NCBI GenBank assembly: GCA_003868215.1
Contig: QWDQ01000058.1
Coordinates: 106,943-170,942 of the forward strand
Source of the DNA: Pseudophaeomoniella oleicola
Lineage: Eukaryota; Ascomycota; Eurotiomycetes; Phaeomoniellales; Phaeomoniellaceae
Direction: 5' to 3'
Length of the DNA: 64,000 nucleotides
Shown here: piece after piece, positions 46,192 to 57,414 of the stretch
Position numbering within the stretch: position 1 is the first letter of the stretch
Layout of the letters: each line of letters begins with the position of its first letter
The notes under the pieces: model-generated
Databases searched by the model: none
What the model saw: only the letters and a program-made list of their open reading frames with translations
What the model was told of the DNA's origin: nothing
Made by a program: the position numbers and the translations under genes

Positions 46192-47779
46192 TCAGAAATG
46201 ATCTTTACCCCTTGCATGTCTGTGGAAGTGCTTCTTCTCCATCCTCAACTTTGGCTTTGCTGCCACCGTACTCGTGGTGGTCGATGAGACTGTTACCGTT
46301 ACGTCTTCCTCTAGCATGACCATGTGCACTTCTTGGCCGTCTGAAGTGTAGATAGAAGTGTACAGAACCTGATCGGTGTTGGACGGTGCAACACTCACTG
46401 GTGCAGCTGTAGTGGCTGGTGGGGCAACGGGTGTTGTTGATGAAACCGGCGTTGTGGATGAAACAAGGGTGGTGGTGGGCATTTCAGCGAAGAAGGCACC
46501 AAAGCGGCTCGAGCCAGTAGTGCGTGCTGCAGAGTAGCCCACAGCTGACGGAGTCGACACAGGAGAAGTAGCGATCGAGCTGGGATTTCCGGCCGATGCA
46601 CCGGCCTCATTGTCAACTGCCGGAGCAGGCCCATAGACAACCTTGTCGGGCCCTGGGAGCCCGGAGCGAGGTCCACTGGTGTTTTCATTGGCGATTGCTG
46701 ATGGCAAATCAAGTTTGCATTGTTGCGCCTCACTATCCTCTTGCAATGTGAAGACTGGGCAGTCCGACAATTCTCCAGAAGCGTTGGTACAAGTATCAAC
46801 GGCTTCCTGAAGTACACTTGGCTGCCAACCTGCCATAAAGTCGCCATGATAGCCGTTACCAGTTGGATCCCCATTTGAGAGAACAAATTGGCCGGACTGG
46901 CCTTGGAAAGCGTTTGTGTTCCAAATGGTCTCGTAGAAAAGGGATGGCAACCTGGACTCGAAGCCTGAAGGGCAAGTCCCTGTCATGACAAGGTCGGGGA
47001 AGGCTACGTGGTCCTTGTGATTTGGCGAATCAACGTCCTTGCCATTCCAGCAAGACGGGAACATGAGTTCAAGGCGCATGCCATCAACACAATTCGCGTC
47101 CATGTATGACTTATCGGGCATAGTGTGGCGGTACAGAGATGCTTCGGGATCCTTGTTATAATTTAGGCAGTTCCAGCCAATCGCCTTCTGGGCCAGGGCG
47201 TCTTGGGTCGCGGCCTCTCCAGTCCATTCAGATTTCGGAGGGTCAGGGACTGGAAGACTAAAGTTGCGTCGGTTGGTGTCACCTGAGATCATTGAAAAGC
47301 CGGACGGGAAGGCTTGAATATCGTCACCATAAAGAAGGTAATAACTAGTCTAGATTAGCAATCTGGACCAGACATCAAGGCGCGGAGACTTACGCTAACA
47401 TGCCTCCAACATTTTCAACTTCTGTGACAGTGCCATCATCGGCCATGAAGTACAAGGAAGGAGTCCAGTAGACAGACTTGTCTTCAGTAGCTTTGCAGCT
47501 AGTACAAGAAGATGATTCTATGCTTGCTGGTGTCGAATCAAAGCTGAAATCTGATCATCGTGAGCCTTGGTCAATAGCAGCAGTAGTGCTAGGGAACATA
47601 CTTTGGGCGCCAAAGATGGTGTGAACATGATTTGCGACCTCACCATAATTGGCAAGGGGGTCGATACGACCAGTGCCCAAGACCCCACGACATTCCATAC
47701 GCCAGAAAGCTGACGCCGACGGGAGCATGCCCAGTAGGAATGGGGTTGCGAGTAGCAAGTTCTTCGCCATTGTGGACAT
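46192..47779 (-). CDS. secreted DUF1996-domain protein with Ser/Thr-rich tail
   Basis: Extracellular protein of unknown biochemical role, frequent in filamentous fungi. Three exons, 47779-47602, 47550-47394 and 47344-46192, introns 51 and 49 nt; 495 residues. A signal peptide is clear (AKNLLLATPFLLGMLPSASA, then FWRMECRG). The DUF1996 domain spans about residues 25-310 with family blocks DPLANYGEVANHVHTIFGAQ, YWTPSLYF, GGMLAYYLLYG, FPSCWNGKDVDSPNHKDHVAFP and NGYHGDFMAGW. The first acceptor was chosen to give the frame N-F-S-F-D; the next AG would lead to a stop. The C-terminal ~150 residues are Ser/Thr/Pro/Ala-rich, likely O-glycosylated, ending in a basic His/Lys tail without a GPI signal. 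Start could equally be the second ATG at 47770. Confidence 0.92.
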
Positions 47780-48494
47780 TTTGAAGATACAGCTGTGGTT
47801 TCAGGGTGAAGGGTCAGAAGTAGAAGAGTGCGAGTTCACTCTTGAAATATGTTGGCTCTCTGCACCAGGCAGAGACTCAGAACGGTGCTAGTCGCTACGG
47901 AGAGCAATTGTTTGCGCTGATATCAAATTGGCAATGCCTCTCGTGTGTGCTGTTCCGTATTGGCACCAGTAGGTTCGAATTGCATAAACAGTGCCTGAAA
48001 CTTTGACGATGACTTGGTGTTTTTTGCGACTGGACAGCCTTTGTTGGAAGAGATTGACTCAGGCCACTTAGAGTCAATGTACGTTTGAGCTTTAGAAAGC
48101 AGTGTTTTGAGCAACTCGAAACACCTTTTCTTTTCAGCTAATAGAAGCAGCAATGTTCTTCCTGATGGTTGATGAAATGCGCGAACTCAGACTACAAGTC
48201 CCCCAGGCGCTTCAGTGTGATTTGGATGATTGCAAAAACGAATGATGATGACTTCAGGCCAGCAGAATGAAGGACGGTCGACGATCGTTTTCGACGTGAA
48301 CAGAATGAATGTATGGACTTGATCAGATGGCTGGTGAAGTGAATCCACCAGAGGAAAAGAGAGAAAGGCGATCAAGCAAGTTGCAAAAGGATAGTAAGGG
48401 CCTGATGAGGTCAAAAAGAAGTGGTGAACATACCGCCCAGCGCGACGTGAAGTGAATATGTGCACACTTTGGAGCGAGGGGACGTGAAGAATGT

Positions 48495-48506
48495 TACTAC
48501 GTAGTA
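48495..48506. repeat. palindrome TACTACGTAGTA, copy 4
   Basis: Perfect copy about 720 bp upstream of the DUF1996 gene. Confidence 0.9.
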
Positions 48507-48762
48507 CCACCTAGGGGGTCACGGTGGTCCCTTAGGGGTTTGGAGGTGGCAGGGGGGGCACGGTAGAGATTCAGGGGATTCCGGATATTGAGATGGGAAT
48601 GCCACGATATGATTTGCTGGACAACCGACTCGGAATCCACATTTAGCCACTCCAAGCTTTTCAGAACCCGCGACATTGGGCTTGTGTGCCTGGTCTACGC
48701 TGGTGAGACAGTTGTGGGGGGGCCCACGAAGGAACAAGATTACAATTCGTACAGTAATAGTT

Positions 48763-48807
48763 GTAGGTACCCTTGTATCTCTGTACCTACTACGTAGTAA
48801 GGTACCT
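48763..48807. repeat. compound palindrome cluster including TACTACGTAGTA copy 5
   Basis: GTAGGTAC (48763-48770) and GTACCTAC (48783-48790) form an inverted repeat with a 12-nt loop. The right arm overlaps a perfect TACTACGTAGTA (48788-48799), which is followed directly by AGGTACCT (48800-48807). Confidence 0.85.
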
Positions 48808-51193
48808 CAGTACTCTGAAGATCTACTGTAGATTGCCTGAGGCAGCGTCATTCTCATCATCAAGCTGATTGAGGCCTCCACGAGAATATGATCAGTTCTT
48901 TCAGCTCATAAGGTACAGTATCTCATGTTGTACAGTTTGAATATCCAATACCTTATTCTGCTTAGGGACCTCGATCTGGCATTTACTTCGACGCAGGAAA
49001 CCATATACCTCTGCATACGATTCGCCGTTATTCACGATCTAGGTGTCCAAGCTGGGCCGTTTCAGCTGCAGAATCTTCACCAACCTAAATGATGATCTCC
49101 TGTCGATTTCTCTGCATTCAAATGCACTATGGAGAACTCAGGTGTAAACAGCAAAACACAGAGGCAATCTGGTGATAGCAACGGGACGATCCCTTCCTTC
49201 GGTCCTTGCTTTAGTCGGAATGGTGGGGTCGCCAGTTGGCACTCCTGAGCGCTTCACCGTACATACTACGTACATAGTAGTACTAAATACATACCTACAT
49301 GCCCACCAATGAGCATGAACAGGAGGATCATTGAAAACAAGTAATTGTTGGTCTGTGATGGTCGGGATATGCTGGTTTTGCATTATGGTCTGGGCGCGGC
49401 GCTTTTGGATGAGCTGCTGTAGAGCGTCTTCGTGTGCTGGTTTGTCGGCTCTTTTCGTAACGTACTAACGTAGTATGGTACTTGAATTTCCTGCAACCGC
49501 GGGGATCTGAATCTGAAACATAGTGAAGGGGTCGCCTTACAGGACAGCAGACCAATCAAAATCAAAAATCAATGAACGAATACCCTGATTCGTTCAACTG
49601 ACGCGGTCAACCTGGTCATGATTGTTTCTCCATTCTCCATTCTCATCTCGTGCCATGAGGCCATGAGGGGGGCCTTGATGCACCGTCAGCCCTTCACCAT
49701 CACCATCAAGCCATCACACCATAAATCTGCATGTCTCGATGCTACGAGATTCCCGAAACACTGTGCGTTAATTGATCCTAACGTTACCGAGAAGTAAACG
49801 GTTGCCCGAAACGCCCATCTGATGAAACTAAACAATCAAGCGAGGATTGATCAGCCACTGGCAACGGTTTATTGTATCCTACGGTATCTTGATGCTATTT
49901 ACAGTGAATAATCTGACACACTACCATGGTAATCTACTGTGTCCAACTCAAGCTTTTCGGAACGAGAAAGCGTTTCGCTACTCCAGTTGATCATCCTGCT
50001 CGTCTGTTTAATCTATGAAGTGGAAAAAGAAAATCATTCGACCGTTTTCAGGTTCAGGACTGACGCGGCACGCTTTCATCGTTTTCTCTCTCGTCGCCAG
50101 CCTCACACGTTCTTCTCACGCTCCGCATTCCTGACAGCGGCCAAAATTCTTGGAGAGGAGTGCCACAGCACGGTGCAGTAGAACACGCCACCAGCCGCCT
50201 GGGAAACACCACACACCATCACATAGTGTAATGTACCTATTCTCGGTACTATACTACTATTAGGAGAGAGAGAGAGTCCCCGTATTACTACGTATTGTCG
50301 TCAAAGCCTCAGATGGATCCACGACCACAACCGCGATCATGATTGTTTGCGTGTTACTATGTATATATATCAAGAACGCCCTCGGATCACGGCATGCTTG
50401 TTTGCGCGCTGAAGGCATGATCTGGTCTTAGTCATCTCATCCAACATCTTGCGACTGAGTTGTCCGTCCAGGTACTTCTTCTCGTTTGAGGTGGGACACC
50501 AAGCAAGCCCTTTCCCTTCCCCTCTCAATCATCTTCCCCAATCCAAATCAATTCAATTCAATTGAACCCAATCCAACGCAAGCGAGCCACTTACAGGTTC
50601 CTCACGTCCCTCGTGCGATAACAACGCTTATCGCCCTTCACCAATGCCATCCTATGTCATGTTATCGTCCCCTGTAATATCTACCTGCATATGCTGCTCG
50701 ATGACGATATTTCAGTCAAGAAGCTTCCAAAGAAAAATCACATGTCAGTTTCTTGTTATAATATCCAAGCGAAGGTAGGGACGAGTACGGTAAAGCATCA
50801 GAATGAATCGGTTCAACGTGTGTATCCCATCAAACTTTGCCGCCTTGGCCCACCAGTTCTTCTTCGGCTCTGGTCTGCCAATTCTCTCTCGCAACGGCCC
50901 TCGGTAGGCGCCTTGCATCAATGCTCTGTATGTACTACTGCGTTTTAAATTTTCAGTGATATTCATTACCGGTCCATTGTCTTTGCTGCTTCCTAAGGCT
51001 CCGATTTTCTCAACTCGATGCTTGATTCCCTTCCATCGTCGCATATCGTCTCGAAGAAGGGTGGAGAGGCTTCTGCCTCACTTACCATTCGGCCTCTTGA
51101 ACCAACGTGCGGTGTCTTAGGGACTGTCTAGCAAGATTATTCCTCTTTCAGAAAATACTCAGGCCAGCAGTCGTCTGCTTGCTATCGACGAAG

Positions 51194-52973
51194 ATGACCT
51201 TGCTCAGCATGGAGCGACCGGTAGACGCCATCCCAGAATCGCGCGTCCTGGTTGTCATGACCGGAGGAACTATTGCAATGATCAAATCACCGGAAGGCCT
51301 TGTACCCGCTCGTGGTTTCCTAGAGAATTGTCTTGCCCCTCGCATCGAGTTGAACGATGGCATTGAACATGATCCGATCGATGTCAAAGAGACTGATGCA
51401 GACCCTCCTCGCAAGTACCGTAGTTTGAGAACACCCGTCACGACTTATGGGAAGCAAGTCCGGTATGCTATAAATTTTGCGACACCTTATTGGTCATTGC
51501 TGCCTTTACGCTGACACATCTAGCTATGCCGTATATGAGTTTCCCGAGTTACTCGACAGCAGTTCTATCGATGCTAAGGGGTGGGCAGAAATCGCTTGTA
51601 CCATCTACAGAAATTATACCCTCTTTGATGCCTTCGTTGTTCTTCATGGTACGGATAGTCTAGCTTACACTTGTTCGGCTCTCAGTTTCATGCTTCAGAA
51701 CCTGGGTAAACCTGTGGTGTTCACTGGTTCTCAAGTCCCGATGTCTGAACGAAAAAATGATGCGCTTGAGAATCTGATTGATTCCCTGGATATTGCAGGG
51801 CATTTCAATTTGGCAGAAGTTGTCTTGTGTTTCAATTCCAAAGTGCTTCGCGGCAACCGTGCGACAAAGATATCCGCCAATGCTTTCGAGGCATTTGCAT
51901 CTCCGAATATGCCTCCGCTGGCTACTATAACCGCAATGGATACAGTGGTTCAGTGGGATCGGGTCGTTCGTCCGAAGACTCTCGAAGCCTTCAGCATTCA
52001 GACTAATTTGGAGACTCACCATGTCGCTTGCCTTCGTATTTTCCCCGGTATCAAGCCTGAAATGGTTGATGCTGTCCTTCGCACCGAAGGCTTACGCGGT
52101 CTTGTACTCGAGACCTTTGGTGCAGGCAATGCGCCGAGTGGTGTCGACAACGCCATGACGCATGTATTCACATCGGCCATAAATCGAGGCATTGTCATTG
52201 TCAACATATCTCAATGCCTCACCGGGTCTGTCGAGCCAATTTACGGTCCAGGTGTTATCCTCGGTCGATTGGGCGTTGTGCCAGGTGGAGACATGACAAC
52301 AGAAGCTGCACTCACGAAACTGGCCTATCTCCTTGCCTTTCCTGGTGCAACGCCGGACTCCGTACGACGAGACATGTCAATATCCTTGCGGGGAGAAATC
52401 ACCGAGGGATCCAGAACCACGTTTACACGACCACCGTCTCCAACTGCTACTGAACGAGGCCAGTTTACCCAGTCTCGGGGTCCGTCAGGGTTAGCCTCTG
52501 GCATATCATCCCCTCTTTCGCCTCATCTCACCAACCTGGCTGCTTTAGCCTATGCTATCGCTGCCGGTTCTCTTTCACGTGTCATGTCCATCCTTCAAAT
52601 CTCCCAATCTCACGACTCCGATGGCTCTTTCATCCTTAACAAGCAAGACTATCTTGGTAACACGCCACTGCACCTCGCTGCTGCCGGACCTAACCTTGAA
52701 ATACTCCGACACTTTCTCTTGGAAGGCGCAAGTGTCCACATCCGAAACTTCACCGGAACAAGCAGCGGTACCACTACACCAACGAGCAATGCACCAACTG
52801 GTGGTGGAAGAACACCGCTGTTCGTCGCAGCCAATGCTGGTCTCAGAGATCACGTCGAGCTGCTCAGGAGAAGCGGTGCACATCTCCATGCGGATGAGAT
52901 GGAAACTGCGAAGTTGCACGCTAAACAGAACCCGGAGATCTGGAAATTGGCTGGAGTCGAGAGTGTGGGTTGA
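51194..52973 (+). CDS. cytosolic-type L-asparaginase with C-terminal ankyrin repeats
   Basis: Hydrolyses L-asparagine to aspartate and ammonia. Two exons, 51194-51462 and 51524-52973, with a 61-nt intron splitting an Arg codon before YAVYEFPELL; 572 residues from the ATG at 51194. An in-frame ATG at 51107 would add 29 residues that do not look conserved; the one at 51209 is also possible. Active-site motifs of the type I/II amidohydrolase fold are present: VMTGGTIAM with the GGT threonine at residue 26, VLHGTDSLAYT, and TGSQVPMSERKNDALENL containing the lysine. Small C-terminal domain motifs VLETFGAGNAP and IVIVNISQCLTGSVE follow. Ankyrin repeats occupy the last ~120 residues (YLGNTPLHLAAAGPNLEILRHFL, GRTPLFVAANAGLRDHVELL). 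No signal peptide. Confidence 0.93.
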
Positions 52974-53109
52974 TGTGGGTGATCTGACTGCAGGTGTTGA
53001 ACCTCGTTGGCAGGCACATTGTCCACTCCGGTATAATGCAACGGCCTATTGCATTGCGCCATACATTTTTCCGACGCATCAATTGTACTTTTAATATCGA
53101 AAGACGTCC

Positions 53110-53499
53110 ATGACGAAACCATCCACGGCCATCTCTTTATATCTACATGAAGCACTACGAATAGCGAGTTCTGCCTTGGATGGCGCCCAGTTGCACCGAG
53201 ATCTCGGAATCGAATCACTGGTGACCGTCATCGCTGAACAGAGCCCTCCAGAGCAAGAGCGATCCCCGTATAAACCCATCACTCCCGGGTCTAGATTTTG
53301 GCTCCAATGTCACGGCCCACCGCACAGATCTTACACCCACACCACCAAGCTCAGAAGTTTATGTAGGCCTACTATCAAACAACCATCATCACCATCTCGC
53401 GCCCTCGCGATAGACTCGTTTTCTTTTCTATCTCTCTCCGCTCCATGTCTCCGACGAACCAACCTAGCAAACGAGCGGCCCCACGTTCCAAAGATCTGA
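53110..53499 (+). CDS. doubtful hypothetical protein, 129 residues
   Basis: Begins at an ATG 137 bp after the asparaginase stop. The first ~65 residues (STAISLYLHEALRIASSALD, then LHRDLGIESLVTVIAEQSPP) have a protein-like, helix-forming composition. The second half is Pro/Ser/Arg-rich and less convincing. No family recognised. It may be a fragment of a spliced gene or simply asparaginase 3' UTR. Confidence 0.25.
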   Translation: MTKPSTAISLYLHEALRIASSALDGAQLHRDLGIESLVTVIAEQSPPEQERSPYKPITPGSRFWLQCHGPPHRSYTHTTKLRSLCRPTIKQPSSPSRALAIDSFSFLSLSAPCLRRTNLANERPHVPKI

Positions 53500-56260
53500 T
53501 CTTGAGCTTCGGTCATCCACTCGCGTCTTGATTCAACCGATACGCTACCCATAACAAAACCACAAGCCCCTTTTGACCACCACCTCCAGTCACATACACT
53601 CGGGAACCAATCCTCAAGCCCCGGGAGGAGCTCCAGCGCGCAACAGTGGCTGCCACATCGAATAGCCAAACATGACTGACAAGTTTGACCTAAATTTCCA
53701 TCTTGATACCTTCAATAGAAACCCGCCTTAGACTAGAATAGACTAGACATTTTTTTCCTCTAATCCTTTAGAAACATAAAATGAATAAGAATCTACCAAC
53801 ATACAACGTCCCATTTTTTCCCACTTTCATTCCCCTTGATTCCCGTTCCCAAACCAACGTTTGTGAGAGAGAGGCCAATAGATATCATTTCCACCGAAGA
53901 ATCTACGTAGTTCACTGCCTATGGATGGATGAATGTACATTCTAACCAACCATTCCCTCAAATGGAGGTAAAAAGTAAGTATACGCAATATCCGAAGGCG
54001 CACCAAAGGAAGGAGAGATTCTTCTGCTAAGACCATTGGAAGGTAAGGTCCAGCGGTACATGTCAACTGGTTCTTCTTCTTCTTCATCCCCACTTTCCAT
54101 AGGGTCTGTCTGTCTGTCTGTTCCCTTGGCACCCTTTTTTTTTTAAATTTTTTTTTTGTGACCGTGGGAACGGTAAAACCCGGTGTAGCTGATCTCGCGG
54201 AGTGCTCAGAAGTGTGTGGTGATAAGACATCACTCCAGCCGTTTGGGTAGTAGTAGGAAGAGGAGGTTATATAAGTCTCCATACCTAGATAGGTAATCCA
54301 AGAACATCTTCTACCAGGGTGTAGATTCAAATAAGTATCTACATAAGCACATATGAAGCATACTAGCATCATGGCTCTCGAGGACAAGTCAGGACGAGAA
54401 CCGTTGTCAATGGTTTGTATATATATATCACCTGCGCGTGTTGTTGAACATCATGCAGTCCAAGGGGAATCACAATTAATGTAAAAAAAAATCAAGAGGG
54501 AAAAAGAAGAAAAGAAAAGAAAAGAAAAGAGAAATTAGAGGCACGAATTTCTCAAAGCAAAAGCATTTACCTAGGTTGACAGAAGGGAATAATCCGTCTG
54601 TTTGGACGTCGTAGACTCTGCTCTATATTTGTGGCTTTCAGCTGGTAGCTGAAGAGCATGATGTCGTTGAGGCTGGCAGGCAGCCATAGAGAATGGTCTG
54701 TTCCTTCCTCAACTGTCATAATGTCAGACACACAGGGTGGTCGGTCAGTCAGTATGCTGCTTCCTTATGAAACACTTGCCGTAGGACGATTTTGCCATCG
54801 CTCCTGTTGGCTATGAACGAAATCGAGTAAGTATTTGGGTGGTCTCAGAGAGCTGCTTTTTTGTCTCTTCGTCTCTTCCTTTCCTTTCCATCAGCCAGTT
54901 CCATTGCAAATGGCATGCTCTGTTCACTTCCTCCTTCAAGCACGATGCCATCCGAACCCTTCATTCTCAATGATCAGGTCTCGTCCGAAACCACCCTTCG
55001 TCTTCTAGTCGTCCTCGCCCCGCTGCCTTCGTCGATCAATCCTGTATCTCCGTTCATCCTGATACCTTTGATCTGGAGCCTTTAGAGTCCTCTGATACCA
55101 TAAGCCATTACCGTTCTCCGACGCATGAGACTGCGCGTTTACAGTTGATGGCATATTTCATGGTGTTTGTTCATCATAGGATCTCGAGGTGGGACTCCCC
55201 TGTTTCACCACAGGCCGAAGAAGATCTGTGTCATCCTTTGGAGATGTTTGACCAAGCACCGATGAAAAAAGATCGCAGTATTATCTGAGGTTCATAGGAA
55301 GTCGGGTTCTTTCTCTTTGGAGTCAGTTCATACTTCCGCAATCCACTCAGTTATAATAACGAACTGACAAAATGAATCCCCCCCACATCTTAGGTCCCCA
55401 CCGCAAAGCCGCTACCCCCCGCGACTTCACCCCCGCGCGCTCCGCAACTCCACGTTTTATCGTCTCTTCCTTTCACAGCAAACCACGCCGTCTTGTGCCT
55501 GCCTGCCTACTTACGCTCAGGACTTAGAGGATGAGAAGAAAGCAAAGGCGTTTGTTTGGAAAGTGAAAGTGAAAGCTTCTGGGAGGACTTGACAGTAAGT
55601 AGGATCTCCTCTTTTGTTTCTCGTCTAGGTTAAGTCAGGTCGTTTTGGGGGGGTTTTGGGCAAACATGTGGCGCCTAGAGCGCTTCTTACTTGCTTAGGT
55701 AGTTCCTTTTGAGAATATTTCTGGCAATCCCAATATAATTGCTAGCTACCTAGCTTTGTGCATGACTTTTCTATGAGTAAGGTAGGTACTTATGATGACA
55801 GAGCAAAGTGGTACTTTCCTGCCAAAGGAAGGCCGGCCCCTTTATTTTCTCTGAATGAAATTCCATTCCCACTCTGGCTATAATGTGGTGGAAACCCGGA
55901 AGACCTTTTCAACGGCTGAGTTCGTTTACAAATCTGCGATATTCGGGTGGGGGGGCGGGCGCAAAAAATGTATTTTCATTTCTTCCTGTAGGAGGCTTCT
56001 TTCTCGAGACATAGGGGTAGGAATGAAAAACAAGGATCTTCCTAAGTAAAAGGATGGATGAGGGGGGTTTTGTTTGGGATGGGAATTGTCAAAAAGAGAG
56101 ATTTGGAGCTGGAAATAGATGAAGGTGAAGAGGGATCAAATCATAAGTAAATATTGTGGAAAGGGATCGTTTGTGAAGAAATGGCTGTCTGGTTTTCGAT
56201 TTGGCTCCTATATGGATAGGTGAGGTAGGTAGGCAGGCTAGGTAGGTTAGGTAGATACTG

Positions 56261-56286
56261 AGTAAAGCTACCTAGTAAAGCTACCT
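56261..56286. repeat. tandem duplication of a 13-mer
   Basis: AGTAAAGCTACCT occurs twice head to tail without a mismatch, right after a GGTAGGTAGGCAGGCTAGGT-type repeat stretch (56222-56252). Confidence 0.9.
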
Positions 56287-56500
56287 ATGGAGTTATGGAG
56301 GAAGATGAGAAACATCCCAGGCTGGAGATGTCTTGCTTCTTATGTCGCGATAGCTGTGCCTATTCTGTAGAGCTTCATGATAGGATGATGGCTGTGACAG
56401 GACATACATGCTCCCCACCTCATGAAGCAAGAGGGGTTAGGAAGGATGGATAGGGTCATATTTGAGATTGCCAAAGCGAAAAAATAAAAAGCAAAGCAAA

Positions 56501-56605
56501 GGCGACACCCGCATTCGAACAATGAACCTCATAGATCCCTCACCACAGCTGAATACCATAAAGGAAACAGCAGTTCTGGGAAGCAAAAACCTTACCAAAG
56601 TCGCC
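56501..56605 (-). pseudogene. degenerate tRNA-like element
   Basis: The 105-nt minus-strand segment starts GGCGAC and ends GTCGCC, a perfect 6-bp terminal pairing. A TTCGAAT heptamer sits exactly 12 nt before the 3' end, where a T-loop belongs, and T8/G10/A14 fit box A positions. T-runs (TTTTT then TTTTTT) begin about 10 nt downstream, as for a Pol III terminator. However, the T-stem mispairs at three of five positions and position 7 of the acceptor is T-T. No good anticodon arm was found. Best read as a decayed or divergent tRNA gene. Confidence 0.3.
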
Positions 56606-57414
56606 CTGTCGAGGAGGGGGACTAGGAAGGGAAACCCTGCTGTCTGTTTTTACTGTCTTTCTCTACGGGTGTTCTGCAGGAGTTTATTCCGTGTTCTTTC
56701 TGTCTTTCTTTTGGTTTTGTTTGTTTTTGTTTGTTTTTGTCCCTCTTGCTTTGTTTTTTAACTTTTTTTTTGTGTGTGTTTTTTTCTGATTAGGATATGT
56801 TTTTGCGTTGTTTAGTCTTTTGAATGACCTCTTTGGGGAGAAGAGGGGAAGAAAGCGCCATACCGTCAGCCCAAAGGCGCGGAGCGGCTGCTCGCTTTCC
56901 GAAAGAAGTTGGACTTTCAAATATTATAAACACAACCTTCGACTGACTCCTACTGGCTGGGGAGCAGGCACCGGTGGGGAAGAGATATAAGGTTCTGTTC
57001 GTGGTAGTGGTAGTGGTGAAGGAGGTCTTTATATGCCTGTGGATAGTTCGTGTTGTCGTAGGAACCCATTGGGGAACACTTTGTAATAACCCATCGATGT
57101 TTGATGACCTTCATCATAGTCAAAGTACTTCCGACGCGAAGCGATCCAACTGTGCATGCCATAAAGAGCAAACCTGGCATTTGCTTCTTTGTTGTCCTTG
57201 CAAGACCCCGAGACCTTTCATATGTCGCCACACTAGTTCCCGCGTCTCATGGCCTTGACCGTACCAAAAATGCACATCCCCAAGCTTGATATTCTGCAGC
57301 TACTCTGGTAGGCGCTGATGTCGTGTATCAGGCTTTCTGATATAAGATTTGAAGAAAGGGATCCCCTGTGTACTTCATATAGGAAGGCGCAGTACCAATG
57401 ACGAGCAAGGTTAT

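Larger units (their letters stand above)
47780..51193. other. long divergent intergenic region with palindromes
   Basis: 3.3 kb between the DUF1996 gene (minus) and the asparaginase gene (plus). Two TACTACGTAGTA copies (48495 and 48788), an 8-bp-arm inverted repeat (48763-48790) and partial relatives near 49264, 49460 and 50283 lie here. A CAATTCAATTCAATTGAACC run occurs at about 50549-50566. No supported gene. Confidence 0.55.
52974..57414. other. 4.4 kb gene-poor gap between convergent genes
   Basis: Lies between the 3' ends of asparaginase and Yih1. It contains T-rich tracts (54127-54160, 56700-56790), (TCTG)n at about 54106-54122, (AAAAG)n at 54505-54530, a tandem 13-mer at 56261-56286 and a tRNA-like element at 56501-56605. 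Open frames overlap these repeats and look non-coding, except the doubtful one at 53110. Confidence 0.55.

Noticed and set aside
53827-54387. 186-codon minus-strand frame
   Set aside because: Its Lys runs and repeats come from the poly-T and TCTG tracts; no domain or conserved-looking block.
54371-54413. ATG reading MALEDKSGREPLSM followed by GTTTGT, resembling a first exon
   Set aside because: Single short stretch; no matching second exon was found.
55373-55528. Short Pro-rich plus-strand frame starting MNPPHILGPHRKAATP
   Set aside because: About 50 codons in C-rich DNA, no family, no splice continuation found.
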